Part shown: positions 11,901-23,066 of the stretch, piece after piece
Layout: every line of letters begins with the position of its first letter
Position numbering within the stretch: the first letter of the stretch is position 1
Source of the DNA: Cydia pomonella
Lineage: Eukaryota; Arthropoda; Insecta; Lepidoptera; Tortricidae
DNA: 64,000 bases
Assembly: GCF_033807575.1 (NCBI RefSeq)
Contig: NC_084705.1
Location: 6,504,019 to 6,568,018 of the forward strand
Direction: 5' to 3'
Notes under the pieces: generated by a model
Told to the model about the DNA's origin: nothing
The model's input: the letters and a program-made list of their open reading frames with translations, nothing else
Databases searched by the model: none
Program-made: the position numbers and the translations under genes

Positions 11901-14799
11901 AGTGGAAACTTCACAAATACCTTCTTTTGACTTTGCAAATGTATGTAGATCTTCTCACGATTTCTTTTTCTTCATTTTCTGTCATTTTTTCATAGGTATT
12001 GTTAAATATTTCAGATCTAATATCATTTATTCCGAGTTACCAACGAGAAAAAACGCTTATTTACTCCTAATTATATATGACACTATAGATCTACTTAATT
12101 TCCTTCATTTTCTTATAGTACACACTAATACGCAATTGGTAAATCATTTAACCCAGTGCCAATATACATGAGTATTCAAACTGGAAACTTTGTATAGAAA
12201 ATATCCCATTTTTCATCAATTTTCATTGTACAGCAACACTCTTAAGAGTCCATAGGTGGACCTTATGCCTTTTGCAATAAGGGCTACCAATGGACAGTTA
12301 ACAGTGTGGGCATTTGGTGAAACATATTTATTAAATAAAAAAATCTATAATATATTAACAAAATACCAAACTTTAACACGGAAACAATTTAATTTAGATA
12401 TGCTAGCCAGATTGCATGTTAAATATTTATAACGTTGCCAACCATATATTCATACAGGCATTATATTTTATTTAGGGCTAAAATTTTAACGGCATACCCA
12501 AATTGGAAACAAAACGTTTTCGTAAGCCCGAACATTAACCACACCCTGCCAGTTATAAAACCAAAACCAGTCGTTAAAGGATTTTACAATGTTTTACCCT
12601 CTTTTAAAAATTGACTGGATATGATGAACTTTAGGACTAATTCATTTAAGTTTATGATAAGTTTATTAGAATGAAAAACAATATATATCTCGTATATACC
12701 GGATGTGGCCTGTAACAGGAACAAAAAATGTAATTGTGGGCTATTCTCCTCAAACTGACCAACATTTGTTCAACGACTCTTAAAAATAACTTGTGTTTTG
12801 ATTTTTTGTACAATTTAAGGTTTATTAGAAGACGCAATGTATTGCAAATTTAGTTATGTTTAAAGCGTGATAAGCAACGTCAATTACAATGATGATATCG
12901 TCCATAAAATATAATATTTAATTGGTATGAAAAATAGGATATCCAAAGACTTCATAATTTTTAAATGTTATTGAAAAAAGTGTCATCGTTTAGGTAGTAA
13001 AATCTATGTTTTAATTATTTGCTCGTATTGTTGGCACCACCAATTATGGGGTATTTTAATGAGAGGTTAGGTTCTTAGACCAAAAATGTCACTATTGATA
13101 GCCGACAGATAATATACATAACCGTTTCATAACATGTTTATAAAGCTCGTCTACGTATCTCTCTATAAACTGTGTTATTATTCTCTATGTATTAAATGTT
13201 GGTACACTATTTTGCAATAGAGGCAGAGTTATATTAATTATGTGAAAGACGAAGTCTATGTGATGGTTAGGTTCAATGTGATTGTATGTGCATGGCCACT
13301 TCTTACTTACTTTCGATACGCTTTCATTAAAAAAGGTTTATTCAAGTCACAGACACATACATTTCACGTAAAAGAGTTTTGACGCTATCGTCGGTTCTAA
13401 AGTTAGATAGGTACGTCGTTTTCAATTACAAAAAATACACTAATGAAACCCAGTTCCAACGTCCAGTCTCAAAAAGAAACCTCCATTCCGAGAGTGACAT
13501 TCCCGTCGCTTGCCAAGCTAATGAAGCTGATCGTATGGGGAACTGGTATCAGAGCGTTCTTCGATTAAGTGTGGTTGCTAGGTATAACAAGGTTACATAA
13601 GACTGGTGTGTCAGAAATTAAGCATCGCCAAATCATTAGGAGCACAGCCTGGCTTTTTACCGACGCGATAAAAAGGAGCACGTCGGTACGCCCATTTACG
13701 TCACCCCGGAGTTCTGTCGGAGACGGACGGCGAGCAATAAAACTCTATGTTATCTGGTTAATTTTTTCTTCCCGCCAAACCCTAATCTTGGAGTTACCGC
13801 AGCAGAAATATCGTTATCAGTACTTCATCTTTACTATTCGTTATATTAACATTTTCTAACAATACTTAATCGAAAATTTGAATTAAGATTTCAATACAAT
13901 TGAGTAACACCGCTGTCACCAAAGCTTAACTGTGTAAGTGATCCTTGATGATAGTTGGCCCTTATAAATAATACAATAGAGTATGGTAAGTTATTAATGC
14001 AAGGCAAGTGATGAAACTTAACAGTGAACGTGAGTTCTGTATTAAATTATAAATGCTATGTGAAAGCATGTCCAATCAAAACTTACAATTGTACATTGTT
14101 CAATAACATATACGAGTATAGTATATATCCGACAAGGTGGTGTTGTGTTGACTTTGCTACTCCATTTAGCATTTAGATTTATATTTGTTGTTCGCATATT
14201 TTCATTTTATTTACTTAATAATAATTTAGTCATTGATCATATGTGTTTAACAGAAATTATGAAATTAATTTATTATTTTATAACTATGGATAGTGTAGCC
14301 GCCGTGGAGGTTAGGATCTCGACGACTCAAATAAAAATCTTCAATTTGGAGTGAAGTGTACTACTTTTGGCAAAACGAACTGGTTTACTAGGAATTCTTG
14401 ACAAACGCTTAAAAGTAAGAAGTGGTTGTTGATTTTATGGAGGATGATGAAAGAGTGATTTGCAATATTTGATAATTACAAAAGGTGGTTTAAATTTAGA
14501 GCCTGATTGGCCGCGATATAAAATATGTGGCGCGCTCCTATTGATGATTTTGAAAAAGCCCCCAAATACTAGCCGAGCCCGAGGACTGAGTTCAACATTG
14601 GGAATATTTTTATATAATGGTAAGCTGCATTCGCAACAGATAGCATGGAACATACATGCTTACCACGTGAAATTAAGGCAACATAATACATCAACCTTTA
14701 TACATAACGCATATATGTATTAGTTATTAGCAAAAACTTTACTTAAAAATGATAATAGGAACGACAAAATGCCTGGATTCGTATTCGAATTATTAAAAT

Positions 14800-15021
14800 C
14801 TACCCTACTCTGTGCCTTAAAATGCTTTCGGTGAGGTAAAGCCAAAAATCTTCAGGCAAACGATTATGATAACAGCTTTGTAAAATTGCCAAGCTCATCG
14901 CCTGAAACTCAATATCTGATCGGGGACGAGATTGCCGCTTCGCTAACACCTGTTTGGCTAACAAGGGATTATGGTCGGCGGTTATTGTAACAAAAATTAA
15001 TTCGAAAACTTTTTCATTCAC
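14800..15021 (-). CDS. Unidentified 73-residue frame
   Basis: Reads ...TADHNPLLAKQVLAKRQSRP then RSDIEFQAMSLAILQSCYHN and RLPEDFWLYLTESILRHRVG. Its base composition is less AT-biased than the surroundings and it has a protein-like composition. There is no clear promoter, splice border or poly(A) signal. It could be one exon, a decayed element piece or chance. Confidence 0.2.
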   Translation of the reverse strand: MNEKVFELIFVTITADHNPLLAKQVLAKRQSRPRSDIEFQAMSLAILQSCYHNRLPEDFWLYLTESILRHRVG

Positions 15022-15212
15022 ATATTTTGTACGCCATGCGTGTTTTCGTTAGCGTGATTTCTTTTGTGTGTAGTCCCTAGTTGGCAAGTATTTCGTTTCA
15101 ATGTGAATCAAGTATCAATTTTGTATTGTATGCTTATAAAAGCGAGTATGCTTATAAAGACGCCCAACTTTCAATCCCGAGGTAGTGGGTAGTACTCAAT
15201 GAATTTTTTGGA

Positions 15213-15262
15213 GTTCATGTACGGAATATCATTTTATATTTTCGACTAGCTTTTCGGTGAAG
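15213..15262 (+). mobile_element. Fragment of SINE family 3 body
   Basis: GTACGGAATATCATTTTATA followed by a short stretch and CTTTTCGGTGAAGGAA parallels the body of the minus-strand SINE at 24075-24427. The later part of the same body (ACTAGTGCCTACGCCAA.TCTTGGGATTAG) appears at 16467-16512, so the two may be one copy split by about 1.2 kb. Confidence 0.4.
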
Positions 15263-16466
15263 GAATATGTTACCGTGAAAAAAACTTGAAACCTCTATAA
15301 ATCTGCGAAGAATTCAAGGGTGAATGTAAAATCCCTAACGCACATAAATAAATAATTGGAGTACTTATAAAATCGCCCAAATCGTGTTTGTTCGTATAAA
15401 CATTTAAACTGAATATTAACATCTTTGTAAGCTAAAACGAGAATACAAACCTAGCCTCATCAATATTATTCCACACCGTTGTTTATTAATTCTACCACTA
15501 AAGATAATACTTAAGAAAATTTTGATGAGGCTCCCCTATTAACTTTCCTGGATTAAAATAAACAAATCATATTGAAAGAACCCAATTTTATTTTATTAAG
15601 CTCCCAGGAGTTAGCTCTTCTGAAAATTTCTTTCGAAAACTGCCGAGAGCGGTAATGTATGTACAGGAAAGGGCTCCTTTAGGAGGTTTCGGTCGTAACC
15701 GAGTGGTTAATCAAGAGGAAAACGTGTTTCGTGCAATTTGTAGACCGATTTGACCCTTATAACGATCAACAGGGCTCTTAATAATGTTGTCATTTTAGAA
15801 ACGTGTTTCATTCTCGATATTTTGTTTTGACAAAATTAATGGGTGGGGAATAAATACTTTCAATTCTAAAACATTAAATGTTAACTGCATCCATGGATAT
15901 CACTTCAGTTTACTAAAATACAATCACAACAATCTTAAACTAATGGCAAAAGAATACCTATTTTAATGAATAAAGTTGAATAAAACAATAAATAACGTTT
16001 TTAATTATAAAATTAGCCATTCGAGTTGAGGTTTCTTTCTACTCATTAAATACATTTACGTAATGAGAATCCTTGTACGTAATATTTTTTTCTGAGATAA
16101 CTCGTGTTGCGACCGCTTTGTATGCTTTAATTAAATAGCGAATCTATTCCTGTAGCGGCTAAGCGGGTAACCCATGATAACAGAAAATAATTAAATTGAA
16201 AAGAAGTCGTTATTCAAGAATATTTCCTTTAATTTTGTATGACATGATATAGACGTTATATTTTTTCTGTTTCTTACCTAATCTGAAACAAACCTTAAGG
16301 TTTTAAAAATTTACCGAGAAAAAGTTATAAATCAGTGGTTATTATATAAATAGTTCGTTATTGAATGTGAGTTTGTACATTGAAATTATTTAGCCGATAT
16401 ATTTTTATTTGGTAATTAATTTCATGTAATAAAATCATAAAAACTAAAACATAAAAACTATATGTG

Positions 16467-16512
16467 TTCAAAAAAACTAGTGCCTACGCCAATTCTTGGG
16501 ATTAGTTGCGTA
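16467..16512 (+). mobile_element. Fragment of SINE family 3, distal body
   Basis: ACTAGTGCCTACGCCAATTC and TTGGGATTAGTTG match the distal body of the SINE at 24075-24427. It is truncated on both sides. Confidence 0.45.
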
Positions 16513-16931
16513 CCAGTAAAGGCTTGTAGAGTTAAAAGCTTGGCTCTACAAGAGATCTGATAAGTTTTTAACAGTGCGAGCCTTATGGTCTCGTCTTGGC
16601 TACATTTTACATGAAAATGTTTTTGATGGGATTTCATATATCTCGTAAATTAACACGATGATTAAAATGATTGAATGATCAGTCTCCCAATCGTTCACGG
16701 ATACCATGGCACATAATTAATCACATTTCATTTTGAGCTGATTAATATCGACACTAAAGTGTTTGTAGCGGTTCTACATTGAAATTGTTTGATTAAAGCT
16801 GATTGATCACCAGCAATTTAAATGAAACTTCAGCTAAGGCCGTTCCCAATTATTTACCGTGTTCAAGAGGTCGATTCTAATTTAACAATTTGTTATGGGT
16901 TTGAACTGGTTTTGATATGACCTTGATAAAC

Positions 16932-17057
16932 TCCTAAAGAGATCCACTGATTACGAGTTTACCGGACGATATCAGCCTGTCAGGTTATTCGCGATTATCA
17001 GCTTTTGCGAATAACTGACAGGCCGATATCGTCTACCGAATTAGTAGGTCCCTTTAG
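16932..17057. mobile_element. Palindromic MITE, about 126 bp
   Basis: CTAAAGAGATCCACT...GACGATATCAGCCTGTCAGG...TTATTCGC is mirrored by GCGAATAACTGACAGGCCGA...TATCGTC...GTCCCTTTAG, covering nearly the whole element with a short centre. Confidence 0.8.
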
Positions 17058-18290
17058 TGTTAGACGCGCCTCTCACGCACGATTCACTTCATTTCGCATG
17101 AGATAAGTTCAAGGTTATATCAAAATAATATCGAATCCGTATCAAGTTGTTAAAATATGAATCGTACTCCAGGCAAGTCGGACGCATGAGCGAACAGGGA
17201 ACGAAGTGGTATTCAGATTTTAACATTTCGTACGCTGAGAATACGTTTGTGCTATATCAATTTTTGAGCAAAATCGTTTTTTAATGATTCCTTAAATAAC
17301 AAAAAAGATGCTAATGGCACTAATCGGTTCTTAAAAAACATTCCGTATTTTATAGGATAATTTACACTCTGTTAACAGAAAATTATCACTAAAAATTTGA
17401 CATATCCAAAACTTTGTTTCATGTCATACATTCTACGTTTAACATCAAAAATGACAATAATAAAAATGCTTTTATTTTATTATTACCGCTATATTATGAT
17501 CACCAATAGTAAACATATGTATATGGCTAAATGATAAATAAGTTGAATATTTCCTAAATTAAAAAGGAAATTTTCGAAAAAAAATTTTTTTGCTTCTATT
17601 CGCTCTCCTAAACCAATGTAAGTGGCATATGGGACAAACATATTTTCACCCGACAATTTTTTATAATTTTACAAAGAGGTAGGCACAATTACAAGTTTTG
17701 CTATTGATATAACTAAATAAGTTTGAGTTTAAATTCAGAAACTGCTTATATAACCATCAGATTTGATAAGTGTATTATACCCATTTGACCTATTATTACT
17801 ACGTATAGAACCGCTACAAAGAACCAGTATTTAGCGTCATGAGTTTTGTTGTTTTGACAGAAGAACAGATAGAAGTGGAGCATAAATCTCGTGACGTAAA
17901 CGCGTAAGCGGCATGAATTTAACGGCGCTCACTGCTCTTTTTTATGTGAGTCAGCAAACGACCCGCCTGATGGAAAGTGGTCACCGTCGCCAATTGTGAA
18001 CCCTTACTACCAGCTTCTTGAAGAACCCCATATCGTAGCGCAAAGAAAATAATTAAAATATATCCGTAATTATGTAGCTTGTGCATAAGTAGATGAAGAT
18101 CCTATGTGCTGTTAACAATTAGGCACAATTGATATGAACAGTTAGGCGGCGCGGCGCACCGCAACCCACGGACCGCCTCGAGATGAATACCTATTCATTA
18201 TTTATACTGAAATGGTTTTGGAGTCGGCGATTAGTCACACTTAGAAGCCCTTAAGAGATTGCATATACTTGGGAAAATGCTGCACCCCAT

Positions 18291-18375
18291 GCCGCCGTAG
18301 CTCGGGTGGCCGAGCAGTTTAGGCATCTGCAGTGAATGAAGAGGACGCTGGTTCGATTTCAGCCCTGGACGATAG
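18291..18375 (+). mobile_element. tRNA-derived SINE fragment (family 2)
   Basis: CTCGGGTGGCCGAGCAGTTT (A box) and GCTGGTTCGATTTCAG (B box), similar to the minus-strand copy at 34470-34570. It cannot form a tRNA acceptor stem. Confidence 0.6.
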
Positions 18376-19026
18376 ATTTGTTTCGTAATAGTCACACTAA
18401 GTTTTAATACAGCTTTAAGTAGTAGGTATAGTAATTTCTACATACCTAAATATATATTGGGCCTTCAATATATACATCAAAAACATAAATGTATCATGCG
18501 CTCCTCTTGCTCGCATATAATACATAACGTAAGGCTAAGATTGAAAAACAATAAAAAAAAATCACTTGGGACACACGAATATCAAATACAGTTAGTATTG
18601 TTAGATAGTTGATATACATTAAATTAAATATTTTATCTTACAAATTCAAAGGTTTTTAAACAAATGAAATTAACAAATGAAAAGTACTTGGGTGCCCCTT
18701 TAAATTGTGCTTAATTTCCTTTTAATTGCCTTGTTTTAAGAGCCCTGACATACTGCCATTTTTCTCAAAAATTACAGGGATTGATATTTACAGGGATTAC
18801 TAATTAAACAAATTGAGTAAGACACTCATGAGCAGATAATTAATTAATTACAACTTATAACGCCACATAGAATCTAAAAGCATATTTAATAATCGCATAT
18901 TATGAGAACAATGTGATTAGTGATTACTTATTCAAAATAATGTATTAGCGTATATAATTTAAGTATCTAATGAACCAGCAAAGTTCAGTAAAATGATAAT
19001 ATTCAGGATACACAAATTGGAATGAA

Positions 19027-19155
19027 ATGAAAACTGCCTTTGGTATTACCAATTATACAATTTATGAATCTGTGCAACCAAGCGATGTTTTCAAGAATGC
19101 AGTTACATATACGGGTGATTCAGGAGACGTGAGCAGGATCAAGCTTGAGCATTCA
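19027..19155 (+). CDS. Possible isolated coding exon (43 residues)
   Basis: ATG frame MKTAFGITNYTIYESVQPSD then VFKNAVTYTGDSGDVSRIKL and EHS, ending at TCA|GTAAGT, a strong donor in phase 0. Beyond the donor the frame turns into a hydrophobic AT-rich run typical of intron sequence. No partner exon was found, so this may be chance. Confidence 0.18.
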
Positions 19156-20477
19156 GTAAGTTATAAGCAACTGTTTCGTACCAGTATTTGTGAGATTAAC
19201 GTTCTTTTATTTTTTACTGTTAAAAATTTTTATTTTATTTTATTTACGCCATGTATCGTCACCCTCTTTGTTTTATCCATAATAAGTGACAAATTGAATG
19301 TCATCGGAGTCTGATTACTTTTGAAAAATCGTATCTCACTCAAGTGTGACATTTTGTTTTCTTCATAATCAAACTGCTGTCATAACGGTTAAAGAGATTT
19401 TATCTTTCTTAATTAAGTGTTGTAGGGTGTCCATGATTGTAGATTATCAAATTTGTTCTTCCCAAAAAGTTAAATAACAGAAATAAAGCGAGATTGTTTT
19501 ACTCAATATGATGATGAACGGTTCCTTAACATTTACTGATTGTGTAGGCTTAGTCCTGCTCACGTCTCATGAATCACCCTGTATAACTGAATGTAGTTAA
19601 GTTAATGTTGTAAGTAGGGATGTCTATTTTTTTATTATTATTATTTATACTGCGTTAATTGCTTTTATTTTTATATTGCTGGCGGTCTTATTATAGTTAA
19701 AGTTAAACCAAGACAAGTGTGAAACGATTTTGATAGCACACGCAGCGCAAGTGTTATTTTAAACTTCTATGAAATTATGACGTATAAATAACACATGTAT
19801 CTTATCTTGATTCTATTTTGTTTATTTATTAAGATTCATTTTCGAAAATTTCATAAAAAATACAAAATTATGGTGGTATTTTATTTTCCTATTTTTTACC
19901 TTTTAGTTATATTTAACAATGAATGCTAATGTTTGCCTTCGTCGAGTAATTTAGGATACTTAATATTGAACTGTCAAAGTTCGAATCATTCAAGCAAATA
20001 TTGCCGTTATAAAAGATGTTGTATATGTTTCATGGTGAAAAACGAAATTATTTCGGTTTATCGAACCGTGCTTCGTTCAAAGTTATTGCTATAATTGCTT
20101 AACTATCGTGTGCGCTTCACTAATTAATTACATACATCAAATCGCTTCATTGGTTCATTACCTCATATCCTTCTAGGCAAACAATACACGCAACTAATAC
20201 ACAATATACGCATGCATACAAGCAAACAATTACAGTAATGCGGCACGTAAACATTGGTAGCATATTTAGTGTTGCGAAGAATTAATTTCTGGTAAATTAT
20301 GACAAAATAAACCGGCTAAGTTTGTATTGGACCATGCATAATAGAAGATCCTGTACCTCCATACGCTGCACTTGAAAGGGCTTTTTTAATTAAAAAAAAA
20401 ATTGTAGGTATTCAATTTCCTCCCATGGACGGTCCGGCTGAGGAATGAGCTTACTGATGGCGAGGTTATCTCGAGAG

Positions 20478-20602
20478 ACTATATCTGTGGCCCTAGTGAA
20501 AAAGGGTACAAGTCTCTGGCAGCGCAGGTGCAACACTTATGCCCTTATACACCTAAACTGCCAGAGACTTGTACCCTTTTTCACTAGGGCCACAGATATA
20601 GT
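20478..20602. repeat. Perfect inverted repeat, 45-bp arms, 35-nt loop
   Basis: Arms 20478-20522 and 20558-20602 are exact reverse complements (left arm begins ACTATATCTGTGGCCCTAGT). No transposon end or poly(A) signal is evident. Confidence 0.92.
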
Positions 20603-21889
20603 ATGTGGTTTTAAAAAAAGGAGTGTACAGGTTTTTAAAGAACCGACAACACGCATGTAATACCTAGGGGTTGCACATGATTATAGGCTACGGAGACCGC
20701 TAACTATCAGGCTAGCCGTATCCTTGTTTGTCACAGACGTGTTAAATGTTGTACCAGGACGTACGGACGGACGGATAGGACAAAACTATAGTGTTATCTT
20801 TTGCACTTTAGACTACGGAACTGTTAAAAATTATAAAATGTAACGTCCATACTGACCCTCATTATTTTGTAATATGCTACCCTCGTCCAAGCTGTCGTAG
20901 TAACCTGTCATAAACAGAACTCAACATTGTATGGAAATACAAAAAATCAGTAACTTAGTTACACATAAGTTATTTATCTACCTAAGATAACACAAACATT
21001 TGATGGACGGTAAATACGGAACCTTACATTGAGCATGTTGCATTTGACCAGTTTTTTTTTTAATTTATTTGCTTACTAGTAACCAAGATTATGACGTATA
21101 GAATTTTTCATCTGATTAAATGTGGCCACGTCCTTTGAAGCAAATGCAGTAAACAGCTTTTAAACTTTACAAACGTCCAAATTCCCGCCTGAATATTTAC
21201 ATTACAATGTCTACGTACTGTCTCATTACCTCTGAGAAGCTACTTTACACTTGGGACCAGAAAAAACTCATTAAAACTTTTTTTCTCAAAACGAGACACT
21301 GCGGTTGAATCCGTGACGTTCTCGTAATGTAAATAAAACTTTATCCATTTTAAGGCAGAAATAACTGTATCTTTTATACAACCAAAACTCTGTGTGCTTT
21401 CCAACCTGATTATACGTCCGTTTTATATGGTTTTTGCTGAAGTTTACCTTTTTTGTCGCCTAACGAGCTTTGAATTATGGGAGTTGTGTTCACGTTCAAA
21501 GGATATAGCGTGTTTTGTTTGAATGGCCGAATAAAATAGACCCGGTCAGGTTCATGTTGGATTTATTTATTATTTCTTGCTGTTTTATTATGTAGCTATT
21601 CCTAATAGGTATAAGTAAATGCATGCGAAACACACGACATTCTTAAATATTAAGGACATCAAACCTGAGGCCTAGCCAAGATGACAATCTTACATCGACA
21701 AACGCCGACGTAGTTGTGTTTTATATTTCAAAATGACCTATTCATATCATGTTTTAGCAAAAAACAAAGAAAACCGATTCATGGATTTTAATTAGTAAGG
21801 TAAGTAATTAAATTACTATATAATTATACCTAATCATGTTAACGTTTAAGTACTAGCCAATTGACTATTATTATATAATTTAAAACAAT

Positions 21890-22130
21890 CGGCCCGATTC
21901 GAAGAGTGAAATACAATAACGATAAGTTCTCATTTAAATATCGTTTGTATCTCGTATAATTGACAGAAGCAAATCGATTCGGGCAATCAATGTCACTTTG
22001 ACGTTAGAAATATCGTAGATAGATCTTTTTGGGATCACAGCGGAATCGAAATAAAGTCGTTTAGTTATTGATCTTTTAAAGATCTTTCCGAGATCTTAAA
22101 CGTGTCTTAATCATTCTTCGAATCGGGCCG
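21890..22130. mobile_element. MITE with CGGCCCGATTCGAAGA termini
   Basis: A 16-bp terminal inverted repeat, CGGCCCGATTCGAAGA and TCTTCGAATCGGGCCG, 241 bp in total, with no coding content. Confidence 0.85.
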
Positions 22131-22227
22131 AATGTGGTTAAATCTGTCTGGAGATTGAATGTAAGGCAATTTTGTGAGATAAAACTATTCACCCATGAAA
22201 TATGTTTTGTCAGTTTCTCCTAATATA

Positions 22228-22293
22228 GGTAATAACCCATATATAACCCATTAAAATGGGTAATAACCCATTAAAATGGGTAATAACCCATTA
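22228..22293. repeat. Short tandem repeat, 20-bp unit
   Basis: Unit TAATAACCCATTAAAATGGG is repeated about three times; each unit is itself nearly palindromic (CCCATTAAAATGGG). Confidence 0.85.
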
Positions 22294-22935
22294 AGTTACA
22301 TTTGCATGGAAGTTTAACTGAGGAATAGATCAAATGATATTTTATTAAGTAGGCTATCAAATAATCTTCGTGGAAAATTATATAAAAGTATAATAAATTC
22401 TTATCAAGCTAACGGGAACTTCAATTGTAGGTATAGAAACACTTTAATGAAAAAATATATACCCCTGGGCCCAAACATGGATTCCAGGCCCTCAAGGCAT
22501 ACATTAGATTTTTTTGCGATTTTGTGGTTAGGCCCATGGGGAAATTTGTTGAGCACCTATGACCATCTTCATCTGTCCCCAAATCACCCGACTGACCCGT
22601 AAATCAACCTGTATATATGTATTGGATATAAGAAAGTAGCAGAAAGACACAAACATACGGTACTCAGTTCTTTCCATCAATTTATGAAGTCGCATGGGCT
22701 TTAATTCATGGGGGTTAATTCATTAGAGCTGGCGTAAGATTGCTCGAGACAGCTCTTGTGTATTGATTGACTTTTGTATGATTTGGCAAAAAACTATATC
22801 CACTCTATTGCTGAAAAGGATATTACTTATATCTGTCGTAATTTGGTCGATTGCATGTGGAACAAACCTCGACGTTTGACGGCAGTTAGTCAACACATCG
22901 AAACGGGCCAGTAAAGTGGTCATACTAGTTGTAAA

Positions 22936-23066
22936 ATGAAGTTTGTGTCTTCGGTTATATTTATTTCATTCATAGCGCTTTCACGCTCAACGGACTTTCG
23001 TTACGATAGATATAGTGGAAACGCAACCAATCCGGAAGTTTATAATGGAGGAAACACTACGTACTC
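22936..23066 (+). CDS. Peroxidase-like gene exon 1: signal peptide
   Basis: The ATG at 22936 has adenines at -1 to -4 and opens a typical secretory signal: Lys2, a hydrophobic core VSSVIFISFIAL, then small and polar residues with likely cleavage near residue 18-20. A short Asp/Arg/Tyr/Asn-rich linker with two sequons (NAT, NTT) follows. The exon ends TACTC|GTGAGA in phase 2, and the next exon supplies one base to make Ser44. The start is chosen because it is the only ATG giving a signal peptide that joins exon 2 in phase. No TATA box is evident upstream, and an untranslated 5' exon cannot be excluded. Confidence 0.82.

Larger units (their letters stand above)
8901..16931. other. Long gene-free stretch
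   Basis: AT-rich, with scattered short frames of 60-96 residues, none with a recognisable domain or a splice-supported context. The best-looking one is the minus-strand frame at 14800-15021. SINE fragments lie at 15213 and 16467. No tRNA, rRNA or array was seen. Confidence 0.5.
17058..22935. other. Gene-free 5' flank of the peroxidase-like gene
   Basis: It contains a SINE fragment (18291), a possible lone exon-like ORF (19027), a foldback (20478-20602), a MITE (21890-22130) and a short tandem repeat (22228-22293). No core promoter for the gene at 22936 could be named. Confidence 0.5.

Noticed and set aside
18291..18375. tRNA-like sequence that might be a tRNA-Ser or tRNA-Leu gene
   Set aside because: A and B boxes are present, but the 5' and 3' flanks do not pair as an acceptor stem and a second, different copy exists at 34470-34570; better explained as a SINE head.
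20478..20602. Canonical microRNA precursor
   Set aside because: Arms of 45 perfectly paired bases with a 35-nt loop lack the mismatches and length typical of insect pre-miRNAs; kept as a foldback only.
20445..20660. 71-residue frame across the 20.5-kb foldback
   Set aside because: The frame is produced by the two complementary arms and has no independent support.
22228..22293. CRISPR-like or regulatory repeat array
   Set aside because: Units are immediately adjacent with no unique spacers; it is a plain tandem repeat.
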